Shown: positions 35,857 through 44,698, counted from the first letter of the stretch. The stretch is 64,000 nt of DNA from Hymenobacter latericoloratus (GCF_014199535.1 NZ_JACHNV010000011.1:17724-81723); one strand, 5' to 3'. Translations and numbers: made by a program. Notes: a model not told the origin generated them from the sequence alone.

Positions 35857-36993
35857 TTATTTGGTCCAGATGCCCGAGGCCCGCTGGCGGTAGGACGGGT
35901 TCAGGGCTTCCGACATGGTGATGGTGGGCAGGCCGGAGGAAGCCGAGGACGAAGCCGACTCGCCTCCCTCGCTGCCGCCACCGCTGCTACTGCCTCCGCC
36001 GCCGGCGCTGTGGCCTCCTCCCCCGCCGCGGCTGCCGCCGTTGCCCAGGGCGCGGCCCACGGCGCTCGACAGGCCCCCGCCCCCAGGCGAGGCCACGCCG
36101 GCCACGGCCGTCGCGGCGCCCACGGCCGAGCCGACCACGGAACCCACGAAGCCCTGCACGGCCGAGGAGCCGATGAACATGGACGTGAGGTAGGGCACCA
36201 TCACGTAGAGCAGGACGAAGGCCACCGACATCACCATGAACTTCTCGTCATCGACCGACTGCTGCGGGCCGCCCGTGAGGCCGCTGAAAAGGCCGTTGGG
36301 CGCCTGCGCCGTCTCGGCGTAGAAGCCGTAGATGGTGTCGAGCAGCACGAACGTGAGCCCCCAGAGCTGCACGGCCAGGAAGTTCTGCAGCCACTTCAGG
36401 GCCAGCTGCCCAAAGGCCGGAATCACCGACAGGGTCATGGCAATCGGCCCGCACACGTACAGGAAGCCCAGGATGAACTGCTGGATAAACTGCATGATGT
36501 GGCGGATGATGAGCACCGCCGTGGCCGTGAACAGCCGGGTCAGGATGCCCGAGAGCGTGAACGAGCTCAGCGTTTGGGAAATGCTGGTCATCAGCGAGCT
36601 GGCGCCGGCCACGATGTCGCCGATGCCCATGGCGTCGTTGCGGGCCGCCGCGGCTACCGAAGCCGGCGTGGTCAGGTCCCGAATAGCTTCGGCCGCGGAC
36701 TTGTCGGTCGAGAACAGGGCCGTAAAGGCGGCCAGTCCCGTGCCCAGGGTATCTACCAGCGTCTGGTAGAAGAAGAGCAGAAAGAATATCCAGGTGGCCT
36801 TGATAATCGGCCCCCAGTCCATGGCCAGGCCGCTGCCCGAGATAAAGCCGCGCCCGATGGTGTAGAGCAGGGCAATGCCCATCAGGCTCGGCGTGATGAA
36901 GCGGCAGGCGGTAAGCACCACCTGCAGGGTCTGGTCGCAGGCCCGCAGAAAGCCCGGGTCGATGCCGTAGGCTACCATCGCGAGCATGCTCAT
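35857..36993 (-). CDS. traJ: Conjugative transfer protein TraJ (VirB6/TrbL-like)
   Basis: 378 aa with about six hydrophobic helices (FITPSLMGIALLYTIGRGFI, ATWIFFLLFFYQTLVDTLG, IIRHIMQFIQQFILGFLYV, FMVMSVAFVLLYVMVPYLTS) and a Gly/Ser-rich tail from ~300. This is the polytopic channel subunit. Its start overlaps the traG stop (ATGA), so the two are translationally coupled. Confidence 0.85.
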   Translation of the reverse strand: MSMLAMVAYGIDPGFLRACDQTLQVVLTACRFITPSLMGIALLYTIGRGFISGSGLAMDWGPIIKATWIFFLLFFYQTLVDTLGTGLAAFTALFSTDKSAAEAIRDLTTPASVAAAARNDAMGIGDIVAGASSLMTSISQTLSSFTLSGILTRLFTATAVLIIRHIMQFIQQFILGFLYVCGPIAMTLSVIPAFGQLALKWLQNFLAVQLWGLTFVLLDTIYGFYAETAQAPNGLFSGLTGGPQQSVDDEKFMVMSVAFVLLYVMVPYLTSMFIGSSAVQGFVGSVVGSAVGAATAVAGVASPGGGGLSSAVGRALGNGGSRGGGGGHSAGGGGSSSGGGSEGGESASSSASSGLPTITMSEALNPSYRQRASGIWTK

Positions 36994-39605
36994 CGGGCGA
37001 GGGCCCCTTTGCGGGCCTGTTTATCTTCCACGAACTGGTCGACGGCGTAGTCCAAGCGCTGCACCCGTACCGGCTCGTACTCAATCTGCCCTTCGGCATT
37101 GAGCAGCACGTGGCCGTTTTTGTCGGTGCGGGGCCGCTGCTGGGTTTGCTGGTAGAACTTGACCAGCTTGTTGAGGTGGTTGCGCTCTACGGGCTTCGAC
37201 GTCAGGATGGCGTCGAGCTGCGGGGAGGCTTCTAGGGCGAAGACCTTGCCCTTGGCGCCCTGCTTGATGAAAAACTCCCGCAGCGCCTCGGTGGAGCGCA
37301 CGGACTTAATCAAATCCATCTCGTGGCCGGTCAAGCCCAGCGGGGCCTGCAGCTGCGCCAGCGAGTCGGGGTTGACGTGGCGCAGGATAATCTTGGTAGC
37401 CGAGTTGTTGATGATGGCCGGCCCGATTTTGCTGCTGGTAATCTCGGTGATGCCCTGGGTGATGATGGTGACCGAGCCGTTGGTTTTGCGGATGGTGCGG
37501 TACATCGACTCGATGAACTCCGAGAGCACGCCCGAGAGCATGGTCCAGGCCTCGTCGAGGGCGATGTACTTGATGTCGTCGGGAAACTTGCGGAACAGGT
37601 CCAGGCTCAGCTCGGTGATGAGCATGGCCACCACCGGGTAGAGGTCGGGGTCGGCCTGCACCTTGGCCAGGTCAAAGCAGATAAGCCGGTACTCCGACAA
37701 GTCCACGTCGCGCTTGGCGTTGAGCACCCGCTCGTAGCGCCCGCCGGTGATGTACTGGCCCAGCACCAGGAAAAACTGGTGCATGTCGATGTACTTCAGG
37801 TTCTTCTGGTACTGGCGGCGGGCGCCGTCCAGCGGGTCGGGCTCCCCGCCGTCGCCGGGCTGGGCCACGGGCTTCTGCATTTCCTGGTCGTACTGCTCCA
37901 CGAAGCGGTAGAAGCTTTCCATGCCGGGAAACTCCTCGTCCTTCTGGTTTAGGCGCGGGCTTTCGTTCAGGCAGGCGTAGTACTCAATCAGAAAGCGCGA
38001 GAGAATGGTGCGCTCCGACTTGTCCAGCGCCGTGTCCTTGCCGCCCTTCCAGAGCGCGGCCAGCAGGGCCAGGTGAAAGTTGGTTTTCTCGTCGTTGTAG
38101 AGCCACTTGCCCGCCGCGTCGCGCGGCACCACGAAGGGGTTGAACTCGATGGGCCGCTGCGGGTCGTACTCGAAGTAGGTGTTCTCGAAGTCCTCGCCGT
38201 TGAGCGACTGCAGCACGTTGCGGTAGGTGCCGCCCACGTCCATGATGATTTGCCGGGCGCCCTTCTCGAAGCGCTGCACAATCAAATTGCCGAAGGTGTA
38301 GCTCTTGCCCGAGCCCGAGGGGCCGATGACAATGGCGTTCTGGTTGTCCAGGGCCGTGTTGAAGAGGTTCACCTGCACCAGGTTGCGGAACCGGTCGGTC
38401 AGGTACTCCCCCACCGGGTCGGTTTTGTAGGTAGCCGTCCAGTGGGTGTAGCAGGCGCCGCGGTCGGCGGTGCTCGTCAGCCAGCGGTCCGGCACCTGCC
38501 AGGCGTTGCCGGGCAGCAAACCGAAGAACACGGGCAGGGCCAGGTAGCTTTCCACCACGCTTTCGGTGCCGAACATGTAGCGAAAGGCCGCCGTGGCCCG
38601 CTCCACGTTCTCGCGCCGGCTGGTGTCGTTCGTGTCCCAGAGCACGCACGAGAGGTGCAGGCCCACAATCTGCTTGTTGTCGGCCCGCACTTCCGCCGTG
38701 AATTCCTCGACTTCGGCCGCGCGCAGGTGGTTGTCCTGGGTGGCCAGAAACGAGAGCGAGGCGTTGAGCTTGCGGTCGGTATCCAGCGAGCTGAGCTCGG
38801 CGCGGGTGTCGTGAATCAGCAGGGCCTGGGTAAGCACGTGCGGGCACTGCAGGATGTGGGTGAGCGGGTAGAGCATGGGCGCCGTCACCCCGTAGGAGTT
38901 GCGCACGGCCGGGTAGGCGTCGGAGCCCTGGCCCACCATGCTCAGCACGTTGACCTTGTGCTCGCCCACGCTGAAGGTGCCCAGGTCGTTGCCAATCTCG
39001 CGCTCCTGCCGGGTGGGCTGCCCGTCGAAGTTGAGGTTGAAGTACTGCAGGTAGAGCTGGTGCATCTCCGCGCTGGCCAGCCGCTCGAAGGTCACGCCGC
39101 CCAGGTTCTTGAGGCCCTGAATGAATTCCACGGCGCCGCTTTCGGCCGCTTCGAGTGTGTGCACAAGCTGGGCAAACGGGTTCTTGAGCACGGCCTCGCC
39201 GGCGCGGGCCACCAGGGCATTTACCGCGTTGGTCTTGGGCGATTTGACCGCCACCGGGGCGAAGGAGAGGAACAGGTACGACTTCTGAAACAGCACCAGC
39301 CGCTCGAAGAAGTGCTTGTTCATCTTGTTCTCGAAGTAGGTCTGCTGGGTTTTGTCTTCGCGGTAGGGCCGGTCGTAGTAGATGTCGGTTTTCTGCACGA
39401 TGGTGCCCACCGGCAGGGGCCGCAGCACGCCCACCAGCGCGGTCTGGAAGGCTTCGTAGTCGTCCGCGGTCCAGCTCTCCATCTCGGCGGGCTCCACGCG
39501 GAAGCCCACCGCGACGCGGCCGTCCTTGAAGACCACCTTGTCGCCCTCGAAGCTGTGCACGGGCATCACGGCGTTAAACGCGGCCGTTTTGGGCTTTTTG
39601 GTCAT
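36990..39605 (-). CDS. traG: Conjugative transfer ATPase TraG (VirB4-like)
   Basis: 871 aa, full length. N-terminal TraG/VirB4 domain; Walker A IGPSGSGKSYT (~425-435); Walker B and following YIALDEAWTMLSG (~677) and the glutamine switch VTIITQGITEI. The ATPase drives pilus and channel assembly at the inner membrane. It overlaps the 3' end of the small traF gene by 32 bp and traJ by 4 bp, a tightly packed operon. Confidence 0.93.
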   Translation of the reverse strand: MTKKPKTAAFNAVMPVHSFEGDKVVFKDGRVAVGFRVEPAEMESWTADDYEAFQTALVGVLRPLPVGTIVQKTDIYYDRPYREDKTQQTYFENKMNKHFFERLVLFQKSYLFLSFAPVAVKSPKTNAVNALVARAGEAVLKNPFAQLVHTLEAAESGAVEFIQGLKNLGGVTFERLASAEMHQLYLQYFNLNFDGQPTRQEREIGNDLGTFSVGEHKVNVLSMVGQGSDAYPAVRNSYGVTAPMLYPLTHILQCPHVLTQALLIHDTRAELSSLDTDRKLNASLSFLATQDNHLRAAEVEEFTAEVRADNKQIVGLHLSCVLWDTNDTSRRENVERATAAFRYMFGTESVVESYLALPVFFGLLPGNAWQVPDRWLTSTADRGACYTHWTATYKTDPVGEYLTDRFRNLVQVNLFNTALDNQNAIVIGPSGSGKSYTFGNLIVQRFEKGARQIIMDVGGTYRNVLQSLNGEDFENTYFEYDPQRPIEFNPFVVPRDAAGKWLYNDEKTNFHLALLAALWKGGKDTALDKSERTILSRFLIEYYACLNESPRLNQKDEEFPGMESFYRFVEQYDQEMQKPVAQPGDGGEPDPLDGARRQYQKNLKYIDMHQFFLVLGQYITGGRYERVLNAKRDVDLSEYRLICFDLAKVQADPDLYPVVAMLITELSLDLFRKFPDDIKYIALDEAWTMLSGVLSEFIESMYRTIRKTNGSVTIITQGITEITSSKIGPAIINNSATKIILRHVNPDSLAQLQAPLGLTGHEMDLIKSVRSTEALREFFIKQGAKGKVFALEASPQLDAILTSKPVERNHLNKLVKFYQQTQQRPRTDKNGHVLLNAEGQIEYEPVRVQRLDYAVDQFVEDKQARKGALAR

Positions 39606-39900
39606 GGTTGGGGGTGGGAAGAGGCCCCACCGCCAGGCGGCGGGGCTGGATGAAGGTGAAGGAGAGCCAGCCCATCAGAAAGCCGGGCGCCTGCCGCTTG
39701 CTCAGGTAGCGCAGGCCCAGAATCAGGCCCAGCTCGATGAGGATGACGAGCAGGTACACCAAGCGCGGAATCTTGACGGCCATGCCCAAAAAGCCCAGCA
39801 GCAGCACCGAGCCGATGAAGAGGCCGACCATGATGCCCAAGTCCTGGATGTTCATGCCCAGCACCTGCGCGGGCCGCTCAATGGATTTGTAGGAGCGCAT
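39574..39900 (-). CDS. traF: Conjugative transfer protein TraF (DUF4133; VirB3-like)
   Basis: 108 aa with two adjacent membrane helices (LGIMVGLFIGSVLLLGFLGM, LVYLLVILIELGLILGLRYL), preceded by SIERPAQVLGMNIQD and followed by GWLSFTFIQPRRL. This is the VirB3-like inner-membrane component normally beside the VirB4 ATPase. It is the first tra gene in this direction; TraE (DUF4134), usually upstream, was not found. The region from 39901 to 40093 is AT-rich and should hold promoters for both directions, but no clear box was seen. Confidence 0.78.
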   Translation of the reverse strand: MRSYKSIERPAQVLGMNIQDLGIMVGLFIGSVLLLGFLGMAVKIPRLVYLLVILIELGLILGLRYLSKRQAPGFLMGWLSFTFIQPRRLAVGPLPTPNHDQKAQNGRV

Positions 39901-40093
39901 GGCCGGTTAGCGTACGCCCCCGTCCCCGCCGCCCACGGCTTGTGTAATAATTTTTTTCAGAAGAAAATCCTGTTTTATTGCTCAAAATCACGGTTTTGCT
40001 GCTTCGAAAGCGTCAGTGGCTTACCAGGAAAGCGTCAACTTTTGCTGATAACCACTTACTTTTCGCTAATCAAAAACTTGCTCCATTTCTCCT

Positions 40094-40660
40094 ATGGGCC
40101 TTTTCTCATTTTTAGACAGCAAGCCGATTAAGGAAGGAAACTATGTTTCCAAAGTCTTCAAATTGAATGGTGTTAAGACTCCCGTTCGAGTTGAAAGCGC
40201 GGATGCAGAAGGCAAAATGGTTTACATAGACATCTTCACTCGGGAAATGAGTCTACGTATTGGTGGGACGGTTACACCACGCCAAACGTGTGCTACGGCA
40301 GAGTTTTTCAAAGACGCTGGCGATATAATAGCCGCACTGCAAGGAACGCGGGTGCTTGACAGTCAAGTGTATTTCAATGCTTTGTTGAAATCTTGCACGA
40401 GGCATATCCAAGACTACGGGCGACTTATTGACACGGACCTAAGCGCCTATTTATTCACTGTTGCACAGGTGATGAATGCAACTGAGTTGCGGTCCACTGG
40501 CCGGCCCATTGATGCTTATCTGGGCTCGGAATTAATCGAAGAGTTTAAAAGAGGCGCTTACAAGGCGTTCCGCAATTACATCTGGGTCAATCAATACAAC
40601 CCACTTTCCGCAAATATTTTTGACCCCTACGAATTGGTCAAACTGACCGATTTGCAATAA
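40094..40660 (+). CDS. Unknown protein, AT-rich gene
   Basis: 188 aa (MGLFSFLDSKPIKEGNYVSK). A short beta N-terminal part (VFKLNGVKTPVRVESADAEG), then helices (FFKDAGDIIAALQGTRVLDS, YFNALLKSCTRHIQDYGRLI). No signal peptide. The gene and its downstream partner at 40671 are clearly more AT-rich than neighbours on both sides and so look acquired as a pair. Not recognised. Confidence 0.7.
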   Translation: MGLFSFLDSKPIKEGNYVSKVFKLNGVKTPVRVESADAEGKMVYIDIFTREMSLRIGGTVTPRQTCATAEFFKDAGDIIAALQGTRVLDSQVYFNALLKSCTRHIQDYGRLIDTDLSAYLFTVAQVMNATELRSTGRPIDAYLGSELIEEFKRGAYKAFRNYIWVNQYNPLSANIFDPYELVKLTDLQ

Positions 40661-40670
40661 TCCTGAGCCG

Positions 40671-41045
40671 ATGAATCCATTCTCTGCACTCAACCACGAC
40701 TTGAAAGAGCGTTTCAAGTCAGACATTGCTAACAATATTCAGAATATCATTGATACCAGAGGATACGGCGCTATTTCGATTCAGGCGTTGGAACAGGAGG
40801 TGATTTATTATGCCTGCGACATTTTGCTTTATCAAAAGTCACAGGAAGGCCGCTTCCCCATCGACCCGGTAATAACTGACATTATCACTTGCGCCTCAAC
40901 GGCAATGAAGGAGCTCTTTCCGAATAACTACTTCGACGTTCATGCTCAATTTGCCCAAGAAGGCGTAAGAATTAACCTCGCCCAAGTACCCAATTTGCAG
41001 CAGGTGATTGACGACTATTATGCGAAGCAGCGGGGCGGTTACTAA
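40671..41045 (+). CDS. Unknown protein, partner of the AT-rich gene
   Basis: 124 aa (MNPFSALNHDLKERFKSDIA), mostly helical (NIQNIIDTRGYGAISIQALE, FPIDPVITDIITCASTAMKE). 10 bp after the stop of the preceding gene, so co-transcribed. Same AT-rich composition. Could be part of a two-gene defence, toxin or regulatory cassette, but no motif supports any of these. Confidence 0.65.
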   Translation: MNPFSALNHDLKERFKSDIANNIQNIIDTRGYGAISIQALEQEVIYYACDILLYQKSQEGRFPIDPVITDIITCASTAMKELFPNNYFDVHAQFAQEGVRINLAQVPNLQQVIDDYYAKQRGGY

Positions 41046-41076
41046 AAACCGATACCTAACCTACTTTTTCCTACAG

Positions 41077-41120
41077 GTCCGTTTATCAACGTTCTGACTC
41101 TAGAACGCTGGTAAACGGAC
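41077..41120. repeat. 19-bp-arm inverted repeat between the AT-rich pair and the HTH-like gene
   Basis: GTCCGTTTATCAACGTTCT (41077-41095) and AGAACGCTGGTAAACGGAC (41102-41120) pair with two mismatches around a 6-bp loop. The mismatches are G.U-compatible on the RNA. No T run follows on either strand, so a plain terminator is unlikely. It lies 24 bp before the gene at 41145; possible roles are an operator, a leader RNA structure, or a transfer/recombination site. Confidence 0.65.
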
Positions 41121-41144
41121 TTCGCATTTCAAACGACACCACCA

Positions 41145-41513
41145 ATGTCCAACTCATTAGGATTCCCCGACATCACCCTGCTGGCCCCCTACAGCGAGTG
41201 CCTGCGCTACGTGCAGCTTCGTCTTAAAGCCCTGCCCCAGGGCGATTTAACCGCATTTTGTGCCCAGCATGGCCTGACCTATACCAACGTCGTGAACCTG
41301 AAAAACGGCAAGCTAAAGCGCGACGAGCCGCGGCTGGTGCAGCGCGTGCTGCGTGCCCTGGGCGTGCCCACCGACATCGTGCGCATCGACATCGGCAGCG
41401 GCGCCAACCAGTACGTGTTCGGCAGCGCGGAGCTTCTAGCACAATTCCGCGAGCAGCTGGCCTTCTTCGACGCGGCCGCCCAGCGGGCCGCCGGCACCCC
41501 GCCCACCACCTAA
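41145..41513 (+). CDS. Unknown HTH-like protein, paralogue of the gene at 29783
   Basis: 122 aa. Residues ~35-70 read as an XRE-like helix-turn-helix (FCAQHGLTYTNVVNLKNGKL then RDEPRLVQRVLRALG). Alignment to the 29783 protein runs from FPD near the N terminus to FxxxLxxxD near the end. Preceded by the large inverted repeat and followed by the DUF3991/TOPRIM gene, so it may regulate transfer genes. The pair brackets the tra cluster. Confidence 0.62.
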   Translation: MSNSLGFPDITLLAPYSECLRYVQLRLKALPQGDLTAFCAQHGLTYTNVVNLKNGKLKRDEPRLVQRVLRALGVPTDIVRIDIGSGANQYVFGSAELLAQFREQLAFFDAAAQRAAGTPPTT

Positions 41514-41590
41514 CCCCCGGATAGCTTTCCTTCTCACGCCCGATTCGGGTGCGGGAGGAGCCGGCGCTGTCCGGCTCCACTCCCCACCCC

Positions 41591-44149
41591 ATGAACGCAC
41601 CCCGGGAAAACGACCCCTCCGAACTCGACCGCTTCAAGCGCGACATAGACCTGGTGGATTACGCCCAGCGCCAGGGCTACACCATCAAGAAGGAAAGCCG
41701 CCGCGGCGACTGGCACCACCTGGTCAAGGACGACGAGCACGTCATCGTCACCCGAAAGGGCGACCACCAGGTGTACCTCAACACCGGCGACGACCGCGAC
41801 GCGGGCTCCATCATCGACTTTGCCAAAACCCGCGGCGGCGACGGCCACGGCCTCAACCTGGGCCAGGTACGCCAGCAGCTGCGCGAGTACCTCGACGGCG
41901 CCCCCGCCCCGGCCCGTCAGTATGCGACTCAGTACGCCACCCCGCCGGACACGTCTCGCCTGAGCAGCCTGCCCGCGGGCGACCCGGAACAGGCCCGGCA
42001 AGCCGAGGAAGAGCGCCGCACCCGGCTGATTTCCGAGGTGCTGGGCGTGAAGAAGGAGCTGACCGACCGCAGCTACCTGCACGGCCGCGGCATTACGGAC
42101 GAAACGCTGGACAACCCCGCGTTTCAGGGCCGCATTTTTACCGCGCAGCAGAACGAGCACAAAAACACGGCTTTCCCCCTCTACAACGAGCACGGCCTGG
42201 CCAGCGTCGAGCAGAAGAACGAGCACTACAAAAGCCTGCTGCCGCTGCCCAAAAACGGCATCTGGGTATCCCACCCCACCGAAGGCAAGGACACCCCGGT
42301 GGAGCGCGTGGTGGTGAGCGAGTCGGCCATCGACTCGTTGTCTCACTTCCAGCTCAAGCACGCGCAGGACCCGAAGAACACGCTCTACATTGCCACCAGC
42401 GGCACGCCCACCGAGGCGCAGGTAGCCTTGATTCAGCGGGTTATCGACAAGCAGCAGCCCCGCGAGGTAGTGCTTGCCAACGACCGCGACGCCGGCGGCC
42501 GGCAGTTCAACATCAATTACCTCAACGAGCTGCAGCCGGCTAGGCCGATGGTGCCCGTCGCCGAGCAGGAAGCCTACCGCGAGGCCTCCCGGCCGGTGGA
42601 GTGGCACGCCACCAGCGACAAGTACCACACCAGCCTGAAGGTGACCTTTCACCACGACTCGGCCGAGCAAGGCGGGGGCCAGGTGCAGCAGCTGCGCGAG
42701 CGGGTGGAGCACATCAACCAGACCCAGCAGGACGGTCCGTCGCTCGCCGTGGAAGTGCAGCGCAGCACCGAGCAGGCCACCATTGTGCGCCTCACGGTGG
42801 CCCGCGCCGACACGGCCCAGCTGGAAGTCGTGGCCCAGGAGCTGTACCGGCAGCGGGAGCAGCTGCGCACCGCGGTCGAGCGGCAGCAGGAAAGCTTTCT
42901 GCGGGTGGACTACCCGCTGGCCAAGGACTTCAACAAAGAGCTGGAGTATACCAACCAGGGCCTGAGCGCCGAGCAAATCCGGGCCGCAGCCCAGCGCGAA
43001 GAGCAGCAGCGCGAGTCGGAGCGGCAGCAGCGGCTGGCCGAAGCCCAGCGCCAGGAGCGCGAACAGCGGGCCTTGGAGCGCCAGGCCCAGCGCGAGCGGG
43101 AAAACACGCCCGAAGCGCAGCAGGAGCGTGAGCGGGACGATAAGCGTTTTAGCCAAGCCGTGTTCGGAGCAGCTGTAACTGAGGCGGAACCGCGGCCAAC
43201 CCGTTCCTACCGCAGCGAGCAAGAGGCTCAGGAGCAGACTGCCCAATTCACCCACCTCAAAGAGGCTGGGGTGGTGTTACTTAAGGATTGGATGAACGAC
43301 AACCCGCCGCCTACTGGGCGCCGCGCCAGCGAGGAAGAGCTGACGGCTGCACCGGCACCCAGAGCACCTGCCGTGGCAGTGGTTGCGCAAGCGCCTGACC
43401 ACCCTGGGGTTGATAAGGTGGCTACTTGGCGGGTGGATGAACTGGCGCCCCATACCACGGGCCGGGCCGAAGCTTGGCAGGCCGTGCTGGAAAGCGACGG
43501 GTATATCCGCACCAGCGCCATCCGCAGCACGGTGGATGAGCAGGGTATCCGCCGGGCTGAGTTCGATATGTACTACCGCAACGAGCAGCCCGAAATCGCG
43601 CTGATTCACGCCATCGTGACCAACACCAACGCGCGGGCCGCGGCCGGCAATGAAAAGTACGTGGGCGTCAGCGTCACCGAAAGCGAACAGGACCGGGTGG
43701 AGCGGCAGCAGGCGGCCGCTGGTGCGACCCTGCAGCCGCGCACCGGACCCACGCGTGAGCAGGCCGCCGGCGAAGCGGCGCAAACCGGGTCGGGGGATGG
43801 AGCGGGCGTGGAGCGCCAGGTACTCGTCCGCGTGGACGAAGTAGCACCGCCGGATGGGGCCCGCGGGCAAGCCGAAGCCGTGAAGGAGGCGCTGGTAGCC
43901 AGCGGGGCCAAGGCCAGCGAGGTGCAAAGCACCACCGACGGGCAGGGCATGCGTCACTCGGAAATTAAAGTTTCCTACCGCACCGACCAACCGGATGCGG
44001 CGCAGGTTAGCCGGGCCCTGGATGCCGTGGCGGCGCAGCCGGGCAGCGAGGTGGTGGAACACGCCAGCCACCGGGTCGAGCGGCAGGAAACGGCCCGCAG
44101 ACAGCAGTCCCTCGAAGCCGGCAGTAACCGCGCCGAACTAACGCGCTAG
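41591..44149 (+). CDS. DUF3991/TOPRIM-domain protein with repeated C-terminal domain
   Basis: 852 aa from ATG at 41591 (MNAPRENDPSELDRFKRDID). N-terminal DUF3991/zinc-finger-less primase-like region (VDYAQRQGYTIKKESRRGDW, VYLNTGDDRDAGSIIDFAK), then a TOPRIM core with its glutamate in VVVSESAIDSLSHF and DxD in LANDRDAGGRQFN (~300). A long Gln/Arg/Glu-rich coiled-coil (~440-540) follows. The end holds two ~90-residue copies of one unit, starting WRVDELAPHTTGRAEAW (~615) and VRVDEVAPPDGARGQAEA (~755), each closing with RVERQ. Such proteins act with relaxases or as primases in plasmid transfer. Alternative start 41549. Confidence 0.75.
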   Translation: MNAPRENDPSELDRFKRDIDLVDYAQRQGYTIKKESRRGDWHHLVKDDEHVIVTRKGDHQVYLNTGDDRDAGSIIDFAKTRGGDGHGLNLGQVRQQLREYLDGAPAPARQYATQYATPPDTSRLSSLPAGDPEQARQAEEERRTRLISEVLGVKKELTDRSYLHGRGITDETLDNPAFQGRIFTAQQNEHKNTAFPLYNEHGLASVEQKNEHYKSLLPLPKNGIWVSHPTEGKDTPVERVVVSESAIDSLSHFQLKHAQDPKNTLYIATSGTPTEAQVALIQRVIDKQQPREVVLANDRDAGGRQFNINYLNELQPARPMVPVAEQEAYREASRPVEWHATSDKYHTSLKVTFHHDSAEQGGGQVQQLRERVEHINQTQQDGPSLAVEVQRSTEQATIVRLTVARADTAQLEVVAQELYRQREQLRTAVERQQESFLRVDYPLAKDFNKELEYTNQGLSAEQIRAAAQREEQQRESERQQRLAEAQRQEREQRALERQAQRERENTPEAQQERERDDKRFSQAVFGAAVTEAEPRPTRSYRSEQEAQEQTAQFTHLKEAGVVLLKDWMNDNPPPTGRRASEEELTAAPAPRAPAVAVVAQAPDHPGVDKVATWRVDELAPHTTGRAEAWQAVLESDGYIRTSAIRSTVDEQGIRRAEFDMYYRNEQPEIALIHAIVTNTNARAAAGNEKYVGVSVTESEQDRVERQQAAAGATLQPRTGPTREQAAGEAAQTGSGDGAGVERQVLVRVDEVAPPDGARGQAEAVKEALVASGAKASEVQSTTDGQGMRHSEIKVSYRTDQPDAAQVSRALDAVAAQPGSEVVEHASHRVERQETARRQQSLEAGSNRAELTR

Positions 44150-44231
44150 CCCCGTAGGGGCATCATGACCTGAACCCAGAAGGAATGGGGCTTGCTTGGA
44201 TACTCTTTCGCGCTTTGCGTGTTGAGTCGGT

Positions 44232-44456
44232 ATGGACACGCCCCTATCCCCCACCCCTCAGTTTGGCCCGCGCGAACAAACCCGGGAAGAGCGTGAGCAT
44301 ATTGTCAATCAGTCCCTGGGTATTACCCGCAGCCAGGGGCCCTATCAGGAGCCTGCATGGCTGGCAGAGCTACATGCCCAGTACATTGCCGGTAGGATTG
44401 ACCTGGCTACGTTGGGCGCCTGCCACGACGAGTGGCGGGAGTCCATCAGCAAGTGA
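44232..44456 (+). CDS. Small protein, possibly VbhA-like antitoxin
   Basis: 74 aa. The segment EREHIVNQSLGITRSQGPYQ then AWLAELHAQYIAGRIDLATL follows the shape of VbhA/Fic-antitoxin small helical proteins, but the inhibitory Ser-x-x-x-Glu-Gly/Asn motif is not clearly present and no Fic toxin gene lies beside it. It may be orphaned or unrelated. Confidence 0.5.
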   Translation: MDTPLSPTPQFGPREQTREEREHIVNQSLGITRSQGPYQEPAWLAELHAQYIAGRIDLATLGACHDEWRESISK

Positions 44457-44533
44457 GCCAGGGCAACGGACAGCTAAACGCCTGCTGCCCGGTCATGCCA
44501 AGAACATTGCCCATCGGCGTATAATTTTCGTGC

Positions 44534-44698
44534 ATGGGACGTTTGCACAAAGGCTACGCACACTTACACCGGGAGCTGAGCCTGCTGCTGGTGGACGAGC
44601 ACGGCTGCCTGGTGCTGCGTCTGTTTATGCGCGCTGAATGCCGGTTGGTGCGGGGCCTGAAGGTGGTGCGGGGGCGGTATTTGTTTTTCGCCTGCTAG
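44534..44698 (+). CDS. Possible 54-aa protein
   Basis: ATG at 44534 opens MGRLHKGYAHLHRELSLLLV and runs to TAG at 44698, ending YLFFAC. Basic and hydrophobic with 3 Cys. It lies between the VbhA-like gene and the Cys-rich micropeptide. Overlapping longer frames on the same strand are less protein-like. Weak support only. Confidence 0.3.
   Translation: MGRLHKGYAHLHRELSLLLVDEHGCLVLRLFMRAECRLVRGLKVVRGRYLFFAC

Noticed and set aside
36010..39653. Long plus-strand frames opposite traJ and traG
   Set aside because: The minus strand has complete TraJ and TraG proteins with overlapping stops and starts.
41077..41120. Rho-independent terminator
   Set aside because: Stem is strong but no T run follows on either strand.
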